A stretch of 64,000 bases of DNA from Burhinus oedicnemus. Lineage: Eukaryota > Chordata > Aves > Charadriiformes > Burhinidae. The stretch covers positions 192,677 to 256,676 of the forward strand of contig VFFE01007187.1 of the NCBI GenBank assembly GCA_008921705.1. The letters run 5' to 3'. Position numbers and translations under genes: made by a program. Below, piece after piece: positions 13,562 through 26,329 of the stretch (position 1 is its first letter; the number at the start of each line of letters is the position of its first letter). The notes below the pieces were generated by a model. The model was not told the DNA's origin. It worked only from the letters and a program-made list of their open reading frames with translations, and ran no database searches.

Positions 13562-13622
13562 GGGACTACAGCTCCCGCCGCGCCTCGCGGGCCGCCGCCG
13601 GGGACTACAACACCCATAGTGC
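13562..13622 (+). promoter_or_regulatory. Two ZNF143/THAP11 (SBS)-like ACTACA motifs
   Basis: GGGACTACAGCTCCC at 13562-13576 and ACTACAACACCCATAGTGC at 13604-13622 resemble the SBS consensus ACTACAAYTCCCAGMATGC, which binds ZNF143/STAF and THAP11. The second matches both halves with few mismatches. They lie in the same orientation about 40 nt apart between the two divergent starts. Such motifs are typical of housekeeping divergent promoters. Binding is inferred. Confidence 0.55.
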
Positions 13623-13714
13623 CCGCGCCCGCCTTCTCCAAGCGCGGCGAAAGGCCTGGAAAGGACCGGGGTTCTGGCGGCGGCGTCCAGCTCCGGGCCC
13701 GGCCCGGCCCGGCG

Positions 13715-13946
13715 GTGAGCGCTCGGCGGCGCGGGCGGGCGGGCGGGCGATCGNNNNNNNNNNNNNNNNNNNNGCCGACGGTGCCGCTGGGCCGGCTCAC
13801 CTGCGCCGCCGCGGCAGCGCTCGCCTGCGGGAGCGCCGCGGGCCGGGTGGGCAGGGGTAGGGCGACCTCGGGCCGGCAGCCGGCCCCGGGCCTCCCCGCT
13901 CGGTGGTGCGGACGGGCGGCGTTGATGTCCTCTTTCTCCCCGGCAG
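13715..13946 (+). other. CCDC117: Possible 5'-UTR intron of CCDC117
   Basis: A donor-like GGCG|GTGAGC at 13714/13715 and a strong acceptor (pyrimidine run followed by CGGCAGCAG) at 13946 flank 232 nt just before the CCDC117 start codon. The acceptor is a NAGNAG type, so two junctions three bases apart are possible. The N gap lies inside it. Inferred from splice signals only. Confidence 0.35.
13754..13773. other. Assembly gap (20 N)
   Basis: Twenty undetermined bases between a run of GGGC repeats and more GC-rich sequence. The true length is unknown. It sits in the middle of the divergent promoter. Confidence 0.99.
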
Positions 13947-13952
13947 CAGGAA

Positions 13953-16900
13953 ATGGCAGCGCTGGGCAGATCCTGTCAGGGCATCCCCGCGGGTCCGGCC
14001 GTGGAGTTCCCTCAGGCGCCGGCCGCTGCCCCTGACCGCCACGGCCCGCCGGCAGCCGCGCGGGACGGCCCGCTGCCCGCAGCCGTCGGCCACGACCGTC
14101 TCCAGCCCCCCATGGTGATCATGGCAGGGAACGGAAACGACGGCGCCGATGGCGGCGGCTCCTCCGGCCTGTATCCGCAAAGCGGCTTCGACGTCGCCTC
14201 TCTGGCCGCGCTGGGAAGTTACAACGAGGGCTTGACGGTGGCCCCCGTGGGCTCCTTCACGAGTGGGGCACGGCAGCCAGGCCCACACCAGCAGCGGGGT
14301 CACTGCCAGTAAGTGCACAGCCGGGACAGGGGAGGAACGCGTTTGTCAGCCGCGCTAGCCGTGTGGAATAAGTTTTCTTTTCAAGACAGCTTATAATTGG
14401 TCTTCTCCTAGCCCTGTTTCACTCGTGCGGTGTTAGAATTGTATTGCCGTCGTCTGCGGCCTTGAAGTTTGTTGGTGGGGGACGAAGGAGCCTTCTAGAA
14501 GGAAAGTAGCGCAATTAAGTTTACCAACATCTTGACATGCTTTTAACCTCCTGTACTTTTCTTCAACTTTTTTTTTTTTAAACTTGGTCTTTATCATGTG
14601 TGAGCACAGACAACTTAAATTGTTCTCTTAATGTTGTTGTTTGGTCATATTTAATTTGAGTATGTCACTCTGAGACAACGTGTTGAGAGACTGAAGCTGG
14701 ATGGCGTGTTGCTTCTTGAAGCATTTGAATTTCAGCAAAAAATTGGTCTTGCCCCTTGTGAAAAAAAATAAATAACGTAAAGGAGGAGAAATTAGCATGG
14801 AATTACTCTGTTTGGAGAACTGAGTAATTACAGCCTTCTTGGACTTTCTTTGGAACAAAATGGTCATTTATTGACCAGAACTTCCACTCCCTTCACAGCT
14901 GGTGACATACTGCGACTGTTGTTCTTAGCTGCAAGTGAAATTTTAAAAGGGAGGATAATATTGTTTGAAAAATCTCAGTGTCACTGGAAGATATCATTAG
15001 AGGCTAAACAACCATTTGTTTTTCTTTTGCAGTGTCTCCGTTCGCTGTGGAAAGAAGCATAAGTTAGAAGAAGAGGCAGAAGGGTAAATTAAATTTGTCT
15101 TTTATAGCCTGAAAAAAATCTCAATTTGCTTTTTGTTTTCTCTAAAGATTTGAGCACTTCTTACCTACAACATATGCAGGAAAGGAAATTCTAACATTGT
15201 TTCTATTTGGAACTCTTCCCCTGAATTGCACATAAGCCCAAATCCATTTCAGTTACCTCATTAATTGTGTTGCACTGATTTTCTTGGATGGGTATCCACA
15301 CTTCAATAGGAGCAATGTGGATTTACTTTCTTTGTGGAGATTGTGTTTTCATAGTACGTCAAATCTGTTGAAACACACGTGACTTTCTATAATGCTTTTT
15401 CCTGTAGAATGCCACATTTCTCTTCTGACAATTGTAAACTTATTTTGTTTCCTAGCTGTCCTGTGAGGAAGAAGAGACTGACAGGAGCCAAAAATTGCCC
15501 TTTGAATCCCAACACTGAAGAATGGATTCTCTGTGCAGGTCAGCAGGCAGCTGGGGAGGTAGCAAGTCAGTATGGTGGCAGCGGTCCTGAAACTGCCATG
15601 TTAGAAATTCCCTGTGAAGAAATGGATCAGACAATGGGGGAACAGCAATGCGAGGTTGCTCGCAGGAAGCTTCAGGAAATTGAGGACAGGTAAATGCAGG
15701 GATTGAGTAGACTGGCTTTGCTGAGCTTTCCCTTTTCTGGTGGGCATTAAGGGTTAAATCTAGCACTTAGCAGTGGGATAACACTGCTGTGAGCCTGAGA
15801 TGAACCTTCTGTTCAAGTGATCTCTTTTTAGGCTACCTGTGGTCCTGTGAGTCGTGGGGCTGATAGTATGATCTGAAATTGAGGGTGCTAGAGCAAGAGA
15901 TGCTGAATAAATAACCACCGTTTCACAATGATTATCCAGCATCAGTATATATACCATAATGGGATTTTGTGCTCTTTTGTGAGTATCCAGAGCTCAAATT
16001 TTAACTGAGGTTAACTGTTCAGACTTGAGCTCAGCTTTTTTCGACCAATTGCAGCATGTTCTGTGATTAATACTTCTAAATGCTCAAGATAAATATGAAT
16101 TTGTCAGTGTAGAGACTAGCATGAACCAGAGAGATCTCTCTGCACATGTGCAGTAAGACTGAGGTTCATCTTGCTGTTAAATACCAGATGGCTTGATACT
16201 GGGGTAATGGGGTGGCTATGGGCAGTCTATTGCAATCACTTAATAAATGTACTGTGCATTCTTGCCTTTGAAACATTTGTGGGAATGTCATGTGTATATA
16301 TCAGTTGAATGCGGTTGAGCTGGTATTCTGAAATATCTAAAATGACCACTGCAGACAGCTGTTAGAAAAGCCAAAAGTTTTATAAATTATAAAACAAGAT
16401 TTTTTTTTAGATGATTACTCCATAGATGATGCGTGATGGGAAGCAAGGTACTGTTAGATTACTTTATTTTTTCATGGGTAAATCAGAATAGTGCTACATG
16501 TCTTTATTATCTGGCTATATCTGCATTACAAAGTCTGCTTTGGACGTCTCAGTGGATTGTTCCCCATCCTTCCCAGCTACTCTGCTAAATTTTCTTTAAA
16601 AGGTTTACCAAAAATAAAGGAGAAACCTCCAGTTTGTTCTAAATGCTTCAACCTTTTTGTGCCGTTTTAATCTCTGAGAAATTGGTGCAACGTCCTCAAA
16701 GGTTAAGGAATGTATTCAGTAGCTTTTCAAAAATTCTCAAAGTTAAGATACGGGGGATTGAGCAGGCGAAGGTACTGCATAACTGAGACTCACTCTTGTA
16801 ATGTGACGGAATCATACACTTTCCCCTGAAGTGAATTTATTTATTTATTTACTCTTAGCATATGTCTGCATTGCGCAGTGCTGGGCGGTGCAGGGATAAC

Positions 16901-18090
16901 AAAGCTAGCTCAGGTACCAGAAGTGGCATAGCTGCTCAAGTGGCTTCTATGGTAACAGTCATTCTTAGGGTACGTTGGCCCAAGAGAGACTCACGTTAAC
17001 ATGGCCCCGCTGCTTCTGGTACCCAGCCTAGGTCAGATACCTGCACTGTACAGTGCAGTGCACGTAGCTATAACTGTAGTCTACAGTGGATGTGCCTGTT
17101 AACAGTATGCTCAATAGTGTTTATCTCCCTCTTCCCCCTCCATTCCTAGGATAATTGATGAAGATGAGGAAGTTCATGCTGATGGAAATGTCAGCAATCT
17201 GCCCACTCTTATCCTGTCAGATACCCTTAAAAAAGGGATGAAGAGGGATTTTGGTGAAGTCCTGACAAAGAAAATAATAGAATCTATGTAAGTTCTGGAG
17301 GAAATCATGGTGCTATGTAGCTAACATGCAAATGAAAAGAGAGACCCAGTTTCATGTTTGTGGAGATGTCCTTAATTACTGCATGATGTAGCCAGCGTTA
17401 TGTAACAGACCATTCATCTGGTCAAAGCCAGGAAAAACTATCCTGATATAAAGGAGAATTAAGTGTAACTATAGTGGTCATCAAGCTGTCTGTTTTGTAC
17501 TCCTCGTTGGTACAGAGTGAAATTTGTTGAGTAAACCATTACATCTTGATTTTTATGTATGTGAGTTTCCAAAAGAAGGTCCAAAAGTTTCCAAAAGAAG
17601 GTGTGACCAACAGTGGTCATCAAGTTTGGTGCAAAAGAAAAGAAAGAAAATACAGAGTTAGAACTAGAAGTAATGGAACTGGTTAAGGAAGAGGAAATGT
17701 TGGGGGGGCGGGGGGGGGGGAAGATGGATTATGGAATATAGTTCCAGACTAGCATAAAGGATGAAGATACTTTCTGGTCTTCTGCATTTAATAGTGATTG
17801 GAGAACTTAAATTTAACTGAGATTCCGTCCTTTCTAGGAGCCGTCCTTCTATGGAGCTGGTGCTTTGGAAACCTCTTCCTGAATTTCTCACAGACAAACT
17901 GAAGTCTGTTTCTGTTAAGAACTTCAAGCAGCAGAGTACAGATGGGTGTCAAGCTAAGCAGTCACCACCAAGAGCTGCTTTTGACCCACAGACTGAAACA
18001 TTCCCTGAATCACAACAGACCGTCATGTCTCCGGATCCGTATGCTAGTTTGGGAATCTCTGGGTGTGCAGAAGAAGAAATGGAGTTGTAG
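13953..18090 (+). CDS. CCDC117: CCDC117, coiled-coil domain-containing protein 117, complete
   Basis: Five coding exons: 13953-14308, 15033-15083, 15456-15689, 17150-17287 and 17838-18090. All have GT-AG borders and join in frame to give 343 aa; the human protein is 279 aa, and the extra length is mainly in a proline/glycine-rich exon 1. Recognised by MAALGR at the start, [10 protein letters not shown] in exon 2, CPVRKKR and EWILCA, then [19 protein letters not shown] and [29 protein letters not shown], and the C-terminus EEEMEL. Function is poorly known. The human protein has been reported, as I recall, to associate with the MMS19/MIP18 cytosolic iron-sulfur targeting complex. The acidic, Glu/Lys-rich middle (exons 3-4) is the likely coiled coil. 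It is divergent with SLC2A11 and convergent with XBP1, as CCDC117 and XBP1 are in human. Confidence 0.95.
16868..17068. repeat. Foldback MITE-like inverted repeat in CCDC117 intron 3
   Basis: A left arm near 16868-16927 and a right arm near 17009-17068 are imperfect reverse complements, separated by about 80 nt. Anchors are GGTACCAGAAGTGG on the left and TGCTTCTGGTACC on the right, with GTGCAGG blocks further out. This is the form of an old non-autonomous DNA transposon. No transposase is present and the family was not identified. Confidence 0.55.
17702..17720 (+). repeat. Poly(G) run
   Basis: Seven G, one C and eleven G in a row within CCDC117 intron 4, with guanine-quadruplex potential on the coding strand. 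The exact run length may be unreliable in an assembly. Confidence 0.8.
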
Positions 18091-21000
18091 ATGCCAGATT
18101 TTAGACTGGAAGTGGTGAGCTTCTGATGGGTTTTATTGCTGTTTTTTGAATCCCTCTTTCTTTCTGGTTTGATGTGTGAATCCGAAGTTTTATTACTTGT
18201 TTTTGTTTTTCCTACTAACAGTCATAAGAATGTGGATTGGCCAGACACAAGGAAACTGGAAAAAAAAAAGCAAGATTTCTGTGCTCCAGTCTGTTAAATA
18301 TTCTTGTTTTTACTGAGAAGGTAATTCAGAGGCCTTTGGAACAAGGAAGTAGCTTTCCATCTTGCTTAATGGTGAAATATCCTCTTAATTGTCGTTGGTA
18401 AAGTATAAAATTCAACTATTGAATGTAACTGTGGCTTAAGCCACGTCTTTCACTTACTGAGCCATTAAGACTTTGGTGCACATACCATGCTTGGTTAGTT
18501 AGTTTAATTTGAATTACAAAAAAATGTGGAAAGGAAGAAATACTTTTGAGTCTAGTCACAGATGGAAAAGCAGTCCCTATGGAAATACAGCTTTTCACAC
18601 TATTTCATCTGCGGCTATTTGATCTGTGGCTCGTTTGTACTTGATGTGAACTCAAATGTAGAAATTATACATTCTGAAGTGTGGTAGGGAAGGAATGTTA
18701 CAGCTGAGCATAAGCCTCTTGCTTTGTAGAAAGTAAAACCAGCTACTAGCTTGCAAGATGCCTACTGACTTTAGTCGTCGTTGGTTCGTTGGCTCCTAAA
18801 TTGTGTTTGTGGGTTTTTGATGCCCCCCTCCCCAAAATGATGCAAAGTCTGGAGAAAAGTGGTTCTCAGTCAGTTGATTCACATTTTTACATTGTGCTGT
18901 GATTCTTTGTATGCAGCGAGTTGGAAAGTCAGTTGAAGAGACCGTAACTTTTGTTTAAATAAATGGCATCCTTTAATTTTGGTAAACATGGTAAGTAAAT
19001 AGGATAACAGGGAGCTGGTTTTCTGGTGTAAAGAGGGTCAAATGCTGATTATCGTCTGTAACCAAGTCCCAGACTTTGAGACTGCTGGCATTGGTGGTGA
19101 AGTAAAAAAGATGCTCGTCTTCTTCCTGAGGGAATCTAGACTTAATATTTAAGCCAGAATATGTGCCATTAACATAACGTCACATAGTTTATACAGATGT
19201 ATGCCAAAAGAATTTTGTACCCTGCTTAGGGCGTTAAGAAAAGGAATCCTCAGTGAGTTATTCCTTGTACCTTTCCTCAATGCACAACAGTTCCATTATG
19301 CTTAAAACCCTTCAACAAGGCAGAGAATCTTATCTTCTGTTTTTAAGTCCTTGAGCTTTCTCAGAGATAGCTGTATTGAGGCTTTTAGTACAAAATTCCT
19401 TTCTAAGTAATAGGTTCTATTCAGAGTCTTAGCATCCCAGTCTGTTGTAGACATCTTGCCAGCATAAAGGAGCAAGTACACAGTAATGCAGCTGTTTGCA
19501 TAAGATAATCTACTCTTCCTTTGCACAGCTAATTGATAATCTTTGTGAGGATACTTTTTACTGTTGCATAACCCATAGCCGATAGTTTAAAACCAGGCTT
19601 CTCTTTTTGCAGTCATCCTTTCTCTTCTTTTGGCCGACAGCAGAAGCTTTGTTCAAAAGATGCCCCTATTTGTTAAATACTGTCTATCTTGCTGCTCTTG
19701 TCGAAGGTTGTGTGAAATTTGCTGTCTCTTGCTAAAACATTTCAGAGCTTCACTAAAAACATTCTAACATTTGAATAGGTATTACTCTGGAAACCAGTGT
19801 ATAACTTTGCCATTGTGGGACTTTTATTAAATTGGAGAACGTGTGCAGCTTTATCTCGCTATGATGTCTAATTTCATTTTGGGGTCTGCTATAAATCTCT
19901 TGCGTGTACTGTGTAAAATTTCCCATGTATTATTAAGCTGCTGAATGTGCTTAAAATCTGCAGCCTCTGACATGCTATATTGCTTGAGCATAAAGTAAAG
20001 CAATGCAGTTTGGAGAAGGCTGTAGTCACTGTGGGTAGAAAATGTGGTGCCTCCAAATAATTACCTGTTTTTAAGCTTGCAGGATTATAGTGAAAGTTCA
20101 AGGTTGGAACTGTTTTAGCTGATAGCTCTGAATCCTAAATAAACTGAAAAGAAAGAATAAAGAATTCAAAAATTTGATGAAACCATCTCGGCAACACTGA
20201 AATTGCGACAGAGGATGTGGAAAACTGTGGGAGGCCTAAATACGTCAAATCTAGATGCAGGTTTTTTTCCTCTTAAAAATGACAAATGGCATATCAAATT
20301 TGCAGAAGATGACATTTTTGTAGGTGGCTTTTAAGCATACTTTTTTCCTGTTACGTTTGTACCAGAGGTTGACTTTCAGAGGTGTATTTCCTCTTACTTG
20401 TTTGATTGGCTCCACTGACCCCTGTTACTCTGCCATCTGAAACAAGAATATAGTGGTGGACTATTGACAAAGACCATGAGATGGGGAAAAAACTGTGTCC
20501 AAGAAACTTGCTTTGGTAGAAAACATCTATTTTATTTTTTTCATAATTCATTTCTGCCCTTGTGACAAGGAGAGAGCAGCGTTGAATCACTTAAATTGAT
20601 GGGGGGGAGAAGAGTGGGGTAGAGCAGGAATTGAGTATCTAGGAGGACTGAGGAAGATTTTTGCTATAGCAATCATTTGGAGAGGGTAAGAGAGAATAAG
20701 CTCCTGGATGTTTTCAAACTTCTGTATTTGTAACAGTTTCATTTGTTGTTGGCTTCCTTAAAAGACTCTTATTAATGCTGTTTGCAAGCGGGATGGCAAA
20801 TGTCATGCAGTATTAGGAAAAACTTTATTTTGAAATATCTGATTCTGGTCTGTCTTCTCTTGGGACCAAATCACCCTTTGTATGTCAGTTTTCAATAAAT
20901 TTTCTAAAATATTTTTTAGATGGCTGTGTTTCATTCCTAATAAAAGTGAAAATCTTGGGAGTGTATGTCCAGTCCTTCAGCTGGAGGGTAAAATGTTCTT

Positions 21001-21247
21001 CTGACCTAAGAAGATTTTTAATTTTAACTATATAGTCCCAAGGGCATGTCACTTCTTTCCTCTGTGGTGTTCAACAGGACTGGGTGGGGGCAGCACCAGG
21101 GTAGAGTAAACCTGAAGCTGCCAGAAAGGAAGAGTTGCTGTAAATCTGTCATGACCCAAAGGCCTCTCAGAACACAAAGGCGTACCCAAAGGTGTTACTA
21201 CAGCTTGTTATTTTCAGATCTTTCATTTTACTTAAGAGTAAAATAAA
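18091..21247 (+). other. CCDC117: CCDC117 3' UTR region with several AATAAA signals
   Basis: Noncoding DNA after the CCDC117 stop. AATAAA occurs at 18958, 20138, 20156, 20894, 20939 and 21242. The first would give a 3' UTR of about 0.9 kb and the last about 3.1 kb. Which is used cannot be told from sequence. No coding exon or repeat was recognised. Confidence 0.5.
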
Positions 21248-24200
21248 GAATACCTGGCTTGCTTACCAAAAAATGTTTGAGGAGAGTTTTAAATTCAAAT
21301 TTTAATCATTATTTTATTGGAATGTAACACTTTGCTCTTTTGTTTAACATCTGTTCAAGAGTTTTTCAAGCAGCTGAAGGATAAAGATGGGTGTGCTAGA
21401 TCCGTATTACCTTTGCTTTCAAAATGAGGAGAAAATAGCACTTCACATTTATATTAAAAAATAATAAAAGCCCCTGAGGTTTCTAGGCCAAGTCAGACAC
21501 TGACTCGCTTAAATTGTCCAGTGAATTTAGGCGAGTCTTAAATACCTCTCCAATGCAGAGTCAGAGAGAGGAAAAGAATGGTGTAAACCCCAACCCGCTG
21601 AGGATTGTGTGAGGCTCCTGTGGCTGGCTGGGAGTCTCCTTGGGGATGTGGCTGGGAGACTGTAGAGGTGGGAGGAGCATGTGTCGCAGTTACAGAGCCA
21701 GCCCTGTGGAGAGGGACGGAATTTATTTTGGCATGGACTTGGAACTGGACTTGTAATTGTTCCAGAGCCTGTCTTATGTCAATTAGCTACAGCAGATGTG
21801 TGGCTTCCGTCACAGAAGATGTATTTAATCAAGTGCAGATGTTACATACATGTGAACCACTGGGACTGGATCTGTGCTTCTTGTGAGGCAAGTAGGACTC
21901 CAAACCAGAAGTCAGAGCAATCAGAAAGCAGTCATCTACAGGAAGCAGACTGCAAAGGTGCAGTCTGCTGCTCTACACGTCTTACTCTTCCCTCTGCTGC
22001 CCCGGCTTTGTCTGGGTTTAGTTTAACTTAGCATCTCTCATCTTGTCGTGGTTTAGGTCCTCAAACCAGGAAGCATCTACAGGGAGACCTCAGATAAAGA
22101 GCCTCTGCTGACAGTTTAAATTCTCACACTTTAATCTGTGGATGTTGATATACTATATAAATATATATATTTAAAAAAAACAATCCTCATCCTGCCTTGC
22201 AGCACCTAAGTGGACTTGATTCTAGTAAAAAATATTAGCACTAATAGAAATTCTGAATGCTATGAGGCTTCCAGTTGCCCAACAAGAACTATTTGCGTGC
22301 TTTCAGTGGAAGAGATCCCAATAAATAGTAGCAGCTTGTCTTGGAACCTAATGCTGCCAGTAAGTTGGGATAAAGCACGCCAGAAAATATCTGTAGCTGT
22401 AAAGTTGAAAAAGGGAAACAAACCAGTGTAAATACTACTTCAGTGAACATTTTTGTCTACTGTGCATAACAAGGTTTGGGTGTGAACCTATTAAACAGAG
22501 TCCAATTCCAAATATGATGGAAATGTGACTGTAACAGAATTTTCCTTAAATTTTTCAGACATTAAAAACCTGTTGCTCATCGAGACACAGAACGTGTTCA
22601 GCTGTGAGGCAAGTTAAATGACGCACTATTGGAAGTGGGCAGAAGCTGTGCGTGCCCACCAAGCATGCAGCACGCCCCGCAGGCACGGGGTGGCGGTGCT
22701 GCCGGCAGTTTAATGGGTAAATCACCCCTGGGAAATTACTCGGTAATCAACACAAGCAATTTTTCAATAGGCAGTGTCAAGGATTATCTGTTTTACGTCA
22801 TCTTGCATCACCTTCACAATTCACCCAACGCATGTTCACAAATGGTGCTGTGACGGTCGACCAGCACAGGTCTACCCCTCTGGAGACGGCCGGAGCTGGC
22901 TGGTGGCTACAGGCACCGATACGAGCTGCTTGGGTGGAAGAGCCACGTCACGCAGGCAGCTTTGGAGGAAGGCAGAGGGGTGGCAAAATGACAGGTCTTC
23001 CAGCCTTTCAGAGCAGCCTGTGGCGGGAGGGAAGAGAGGAACAGTGACGCAGCACCAGTAAAGTGCTTCAGTCCCCACATCGAGGTGTTCTGGGCCACAG
23101 AACATACAAAGTGCTCTCCCTGCCTGCTAGGGCAGCAGCAGGACGTGCTGCAGTGGAGTTACTACTCCTTGAGCAGAAGACAGTAGCTTTCTGCTCCATA
23201 GCACTCACCCCGTCCACTCTCATCCTTTTGCCTCCTTCTGTCTGCGGTGCCACAGGGACGATTCTGATTGCAGCGCTCTACTACAAAGTGACAATTGGCA
23301 GCTGCTGCAATTACGGTGGAGACAAGGGGATCTCCGCCACCACCGCCACTTCCTCCTCCTGCTGCGGTAGCAGCCTTTGCGTCAAAGCACTTGGCTGCTC
23401 TTGGGCAGGCTCTTAAGTTGAATTCAGTTTACAAGAGACCCAAAAAGCTTACGTGTGCGGCTGTCGAACTATATTTTACTCAAGATGCTAGTTCAAAACA
23501 CCACTAACTAATGAATCAAAGCAATTTAAAATCTCAAAGTTGTGAGCACTGATCTTTCTTATACCACTGGCTCAGAATAATTACTGGAGCAGAAGCTTGC
23601 CCAGCAGCTGAGAACTGCACTTTGGCTGGCTTAAGAACAAAGGAAAGTCATATGCAGTGGAGGTAGAAGTTTTTTTGTTCTGAACGCTGTCTGAAGCAGT
23701 CCTTTACAACATTGGATTTTCTGCTGATTATCTTGCTTAAGGATTAAGCATGGGCAAGGCTGATAATTGGTATGGGATTTTTTTGCTTAGGATGGCCACA
23801 TCTTGCATGCATTCATATTTCTCTCAGTGTACCATTCACGTACAGCTATTGGACTTCAATGTCTGTCAGACACATCAGTGGAAGCAGGTCCTTCAGTTTT
23901 TCCTCCAACTTTTGTCTTAAAGAAACTTAGTGAGCTGCCTACAGCCGTTTCCTGCCTAGACAGCTTTTCCAGTTGTTTTGGGCTGTCTCGTTTTGATTTT
24001 TTCTTTGAAGGCAGATATGTTTTTCTGTGCCCCCCTATAATTTGGTAAAAGATTGCCCTACTTTGGTCTTGGTTTGAGCTGAGTTACTCTTGTTGAGTCC
24101 TTGGATTTTGTTATTATGATGTGCGTATATGATACTGGGCAGTGCCTTCATAATGGTGCATTAAAAAGCTGAATGCAAGAATTGTAAACTTCTTATTCAT

Positions 24201-26299
24201 TGAAAACAAAGGTCATGCTTTCCCCAAGAAATCTGTTGCAAGCAGGTTAAGTTTATCTCTCAAGCAGTTTGCCAAAAGAATTCACGTTAACTCTTCACCT
24301 CTGCTCTTCCTCATTCTGTCAGTTAAAGTTGCTATGTCTTAACCTGAACTAGCATGAAAAAAAGAACTGCCTTAAGCATTGCTGAGGGAAAATAAAGCGC
24401 AATCATGCAGGTATCAGGTGTGACAGTCTGTGAGCTTTAAGCTTCTCTTTACTTCCTTTGATTTTGGCCTTCTTTTTCCACTCAAATTTAAGGGAATGAC
24501 GGGATTTCTGCACCTTTAAACATAAAAGGCTGGAGGCAGGTTCTTTGGTGGAGATAGCCCAAACCGGGGAGGGCTGGCAGGGAAGGGAGCAGGCAAGGAT
24601 GGATGATAAGGTTTTCCAGGCAGGTTCTTGAATGCTCAGTGAAGCCTTTTTGCTGTGCCACCATTTCCTGCTGCATTACTTAAGCTAAAACACAACTAAC
24701 CCAAAACAACACAAACACTCGCCCTTACGGTATTTTTTAATAGCAAAAAACTGTATTTAAATCAACCCATAATATAAGGCAAGCCCTCTTACCTCTGTTC
24801 ACGCTCTTCCCAAATACCTAATAAGGGAAGAAAGATTAAAAAAAGATGTTCAGGCAGCAAAAGTATTAACTTATATAGATGATTTCATTAATTAGTTGAT
24901 TTTCATTTCTTTCGGCAAAGGCCTTACTTTCAGTAGTTATTAAAATGGTCGGTTATCAGTTGTCATGCTTAACAAGTGGTTCGTTCAGTCACAGTAGCTT
25001 ATCGAGGTGCACAGGAAATGCAATTTAATGCTAAACATCACACAAGTGAAACTGGACTGAGAAACAGCCTCAATAACCTGAGATATCTTAAGGGAGATAG
25101 CATCTATCACCAAAAATTCCACTTCATCTACAACTGGGATCAGCTCCTGAAGAAGCAAAAATAAGCAAGAGGCTCCTAGAGGAACAGGCTGTGTCCGAGA
25201 CTGTCTCAAGCATCGAACTCAGAAGAACACACACATTGCCTAGAAGTACTGCAGCACGACAGAGACACGGTTCCATCAATTAATACATTTAGTCTTCTCT
25301 TGAGCTACCTTTTGGAGGCCAGATGTTGTCTGTGTGAGAACAGGAAAAATGGCCACAAGAGCAGTGGGACGGGAAGCACGTCTTCAGTGTGCTTGCCTCA
25401 ACCTTCCTGTAGCCCGGAGGGAGGAATGTGAAACACCAGTCCTTTCACAGGTGCTACTTTCAACTGTTACATACATATCCCTGCAAACTAGGTCTTTGAC
25501 TTATGGGCTAGAAAACATACAGCTGAGTTTTAGAGAAATGAAACCTCTTCCTTACATTATTTCTGCTGTACTTCAATTCATTTTTTCATTTCATATGAAG
25601 TTCCAGTAATACTGACAAAAGTAATGCAAAACTATGGATCAGATTCTCATTTGTTCTTTTGCTTTTTGGACTCACAACAACATACATTAGGTACTAAGGG
25701 TCCTCTTGCAGTCAGCCTTATTTTCCAGCTTGAAAGTAAAGCAACTTATTCTCAGGCTACTTCAAGTTTAATTCTAAGTTCCTGCTACATTGCACAGCTG
25801 TAGTTTTTATTGCTATCCAATATTCAGATAGAATGCTTTATTACAAGCTAGGTTACTCAAATTTATAACCCCAAGCAGTCCTGTCACCTTGACTGTTAGT
25901 GACCAATACCCCATAGCGTCCCATCCCCCATTTCCTTCCCTCCCCCGCCTCAAGTTATTTTTGCCAAAATGTAATGCAAAACATGAAATAGCACTTAAAC
26001 CAAGAACAGTTGTGCAAACACCTGGAACAGCTCTCCACTTTCAGTATAAGATCTCAGTTTCTTCTCTGTCACTCCAAGTGTTTTTAATACTGTGATGTTG
26101 GAACAAATGGATGAGGACAATGGAGTCCTACTGTGGTACTTGAAATTAGCTCCTGCGAAGTTAATTTCATGCTTCAGTAATTCCTGTGGTAACTGAACCT
26201 GCACCTTCTCCACCCTGTTTACATCTTACACTGCTTCACAAACACAAGACACACCACTTGCAGTGCACCCACCTTCACTCAGACTTAGCATTTTGAGTG
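21248..26299. other. Intergenic DNA between the CCDC117 and XBP1 3' ends
   Basis: No gene recognised. A moderately GC-rich patch lies at about 22.6-23.4 kb with trinucleotide-like CAC/TCC/GCT stretches. Open frames there (for example 23063-23416) show no family resemblance and are treated as chance. Confidence 0.5.
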
Positions 26300-26323
26300 C
26301 CAAGAGGAAGCTATTACGTTAGT

Positions 26324-26329
26324 TTTATT
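26324..26329 (-). other. XBP1: Likely XBP1 poly(A) signal
   Basis: AATAAA on the minus strand, about 775 nt beyond the XBP1s stop. It is followed by a GU-rich stretch on the transcript strand (about 26222-26275, GGTGGGTG and TTGTGTTTGTG blocks), as expected for a cleavage site. Confidence 0.65.

Larger units (their letters stand above)
13130..14330. promoter_or_regulatory. CpG island and divergent promoter of SLC2A11 and CCDC117
   Basis: About 1.2 kb of very GC- and CpG-rich DNA spans the first coding exon of SLC2A11 (minus) and the first coding exon of CCDC117 (plus). Their start codons are about 730 nt apart, pointing away from each other. No TATA box was seen. It contains two ACTACA motifs and a 20-N gap. 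Shared activity is an inference from the arrangement. Confidence 0.7.

Noticed and set aside
13216..14035. Long overlapping frames (up to 214 codons) crossing the N gap in the CpG island
   Set aside because: They run through undetermined bases and are shadows of GC-rich promoter and CCDC117 exon 1.
17571..17606. Short tandem duplication TTTCCAAAAGAAGGT in CCDC117 intron 4
   Set aside because: Only two copies of about 20 nt; ordinary slippage.
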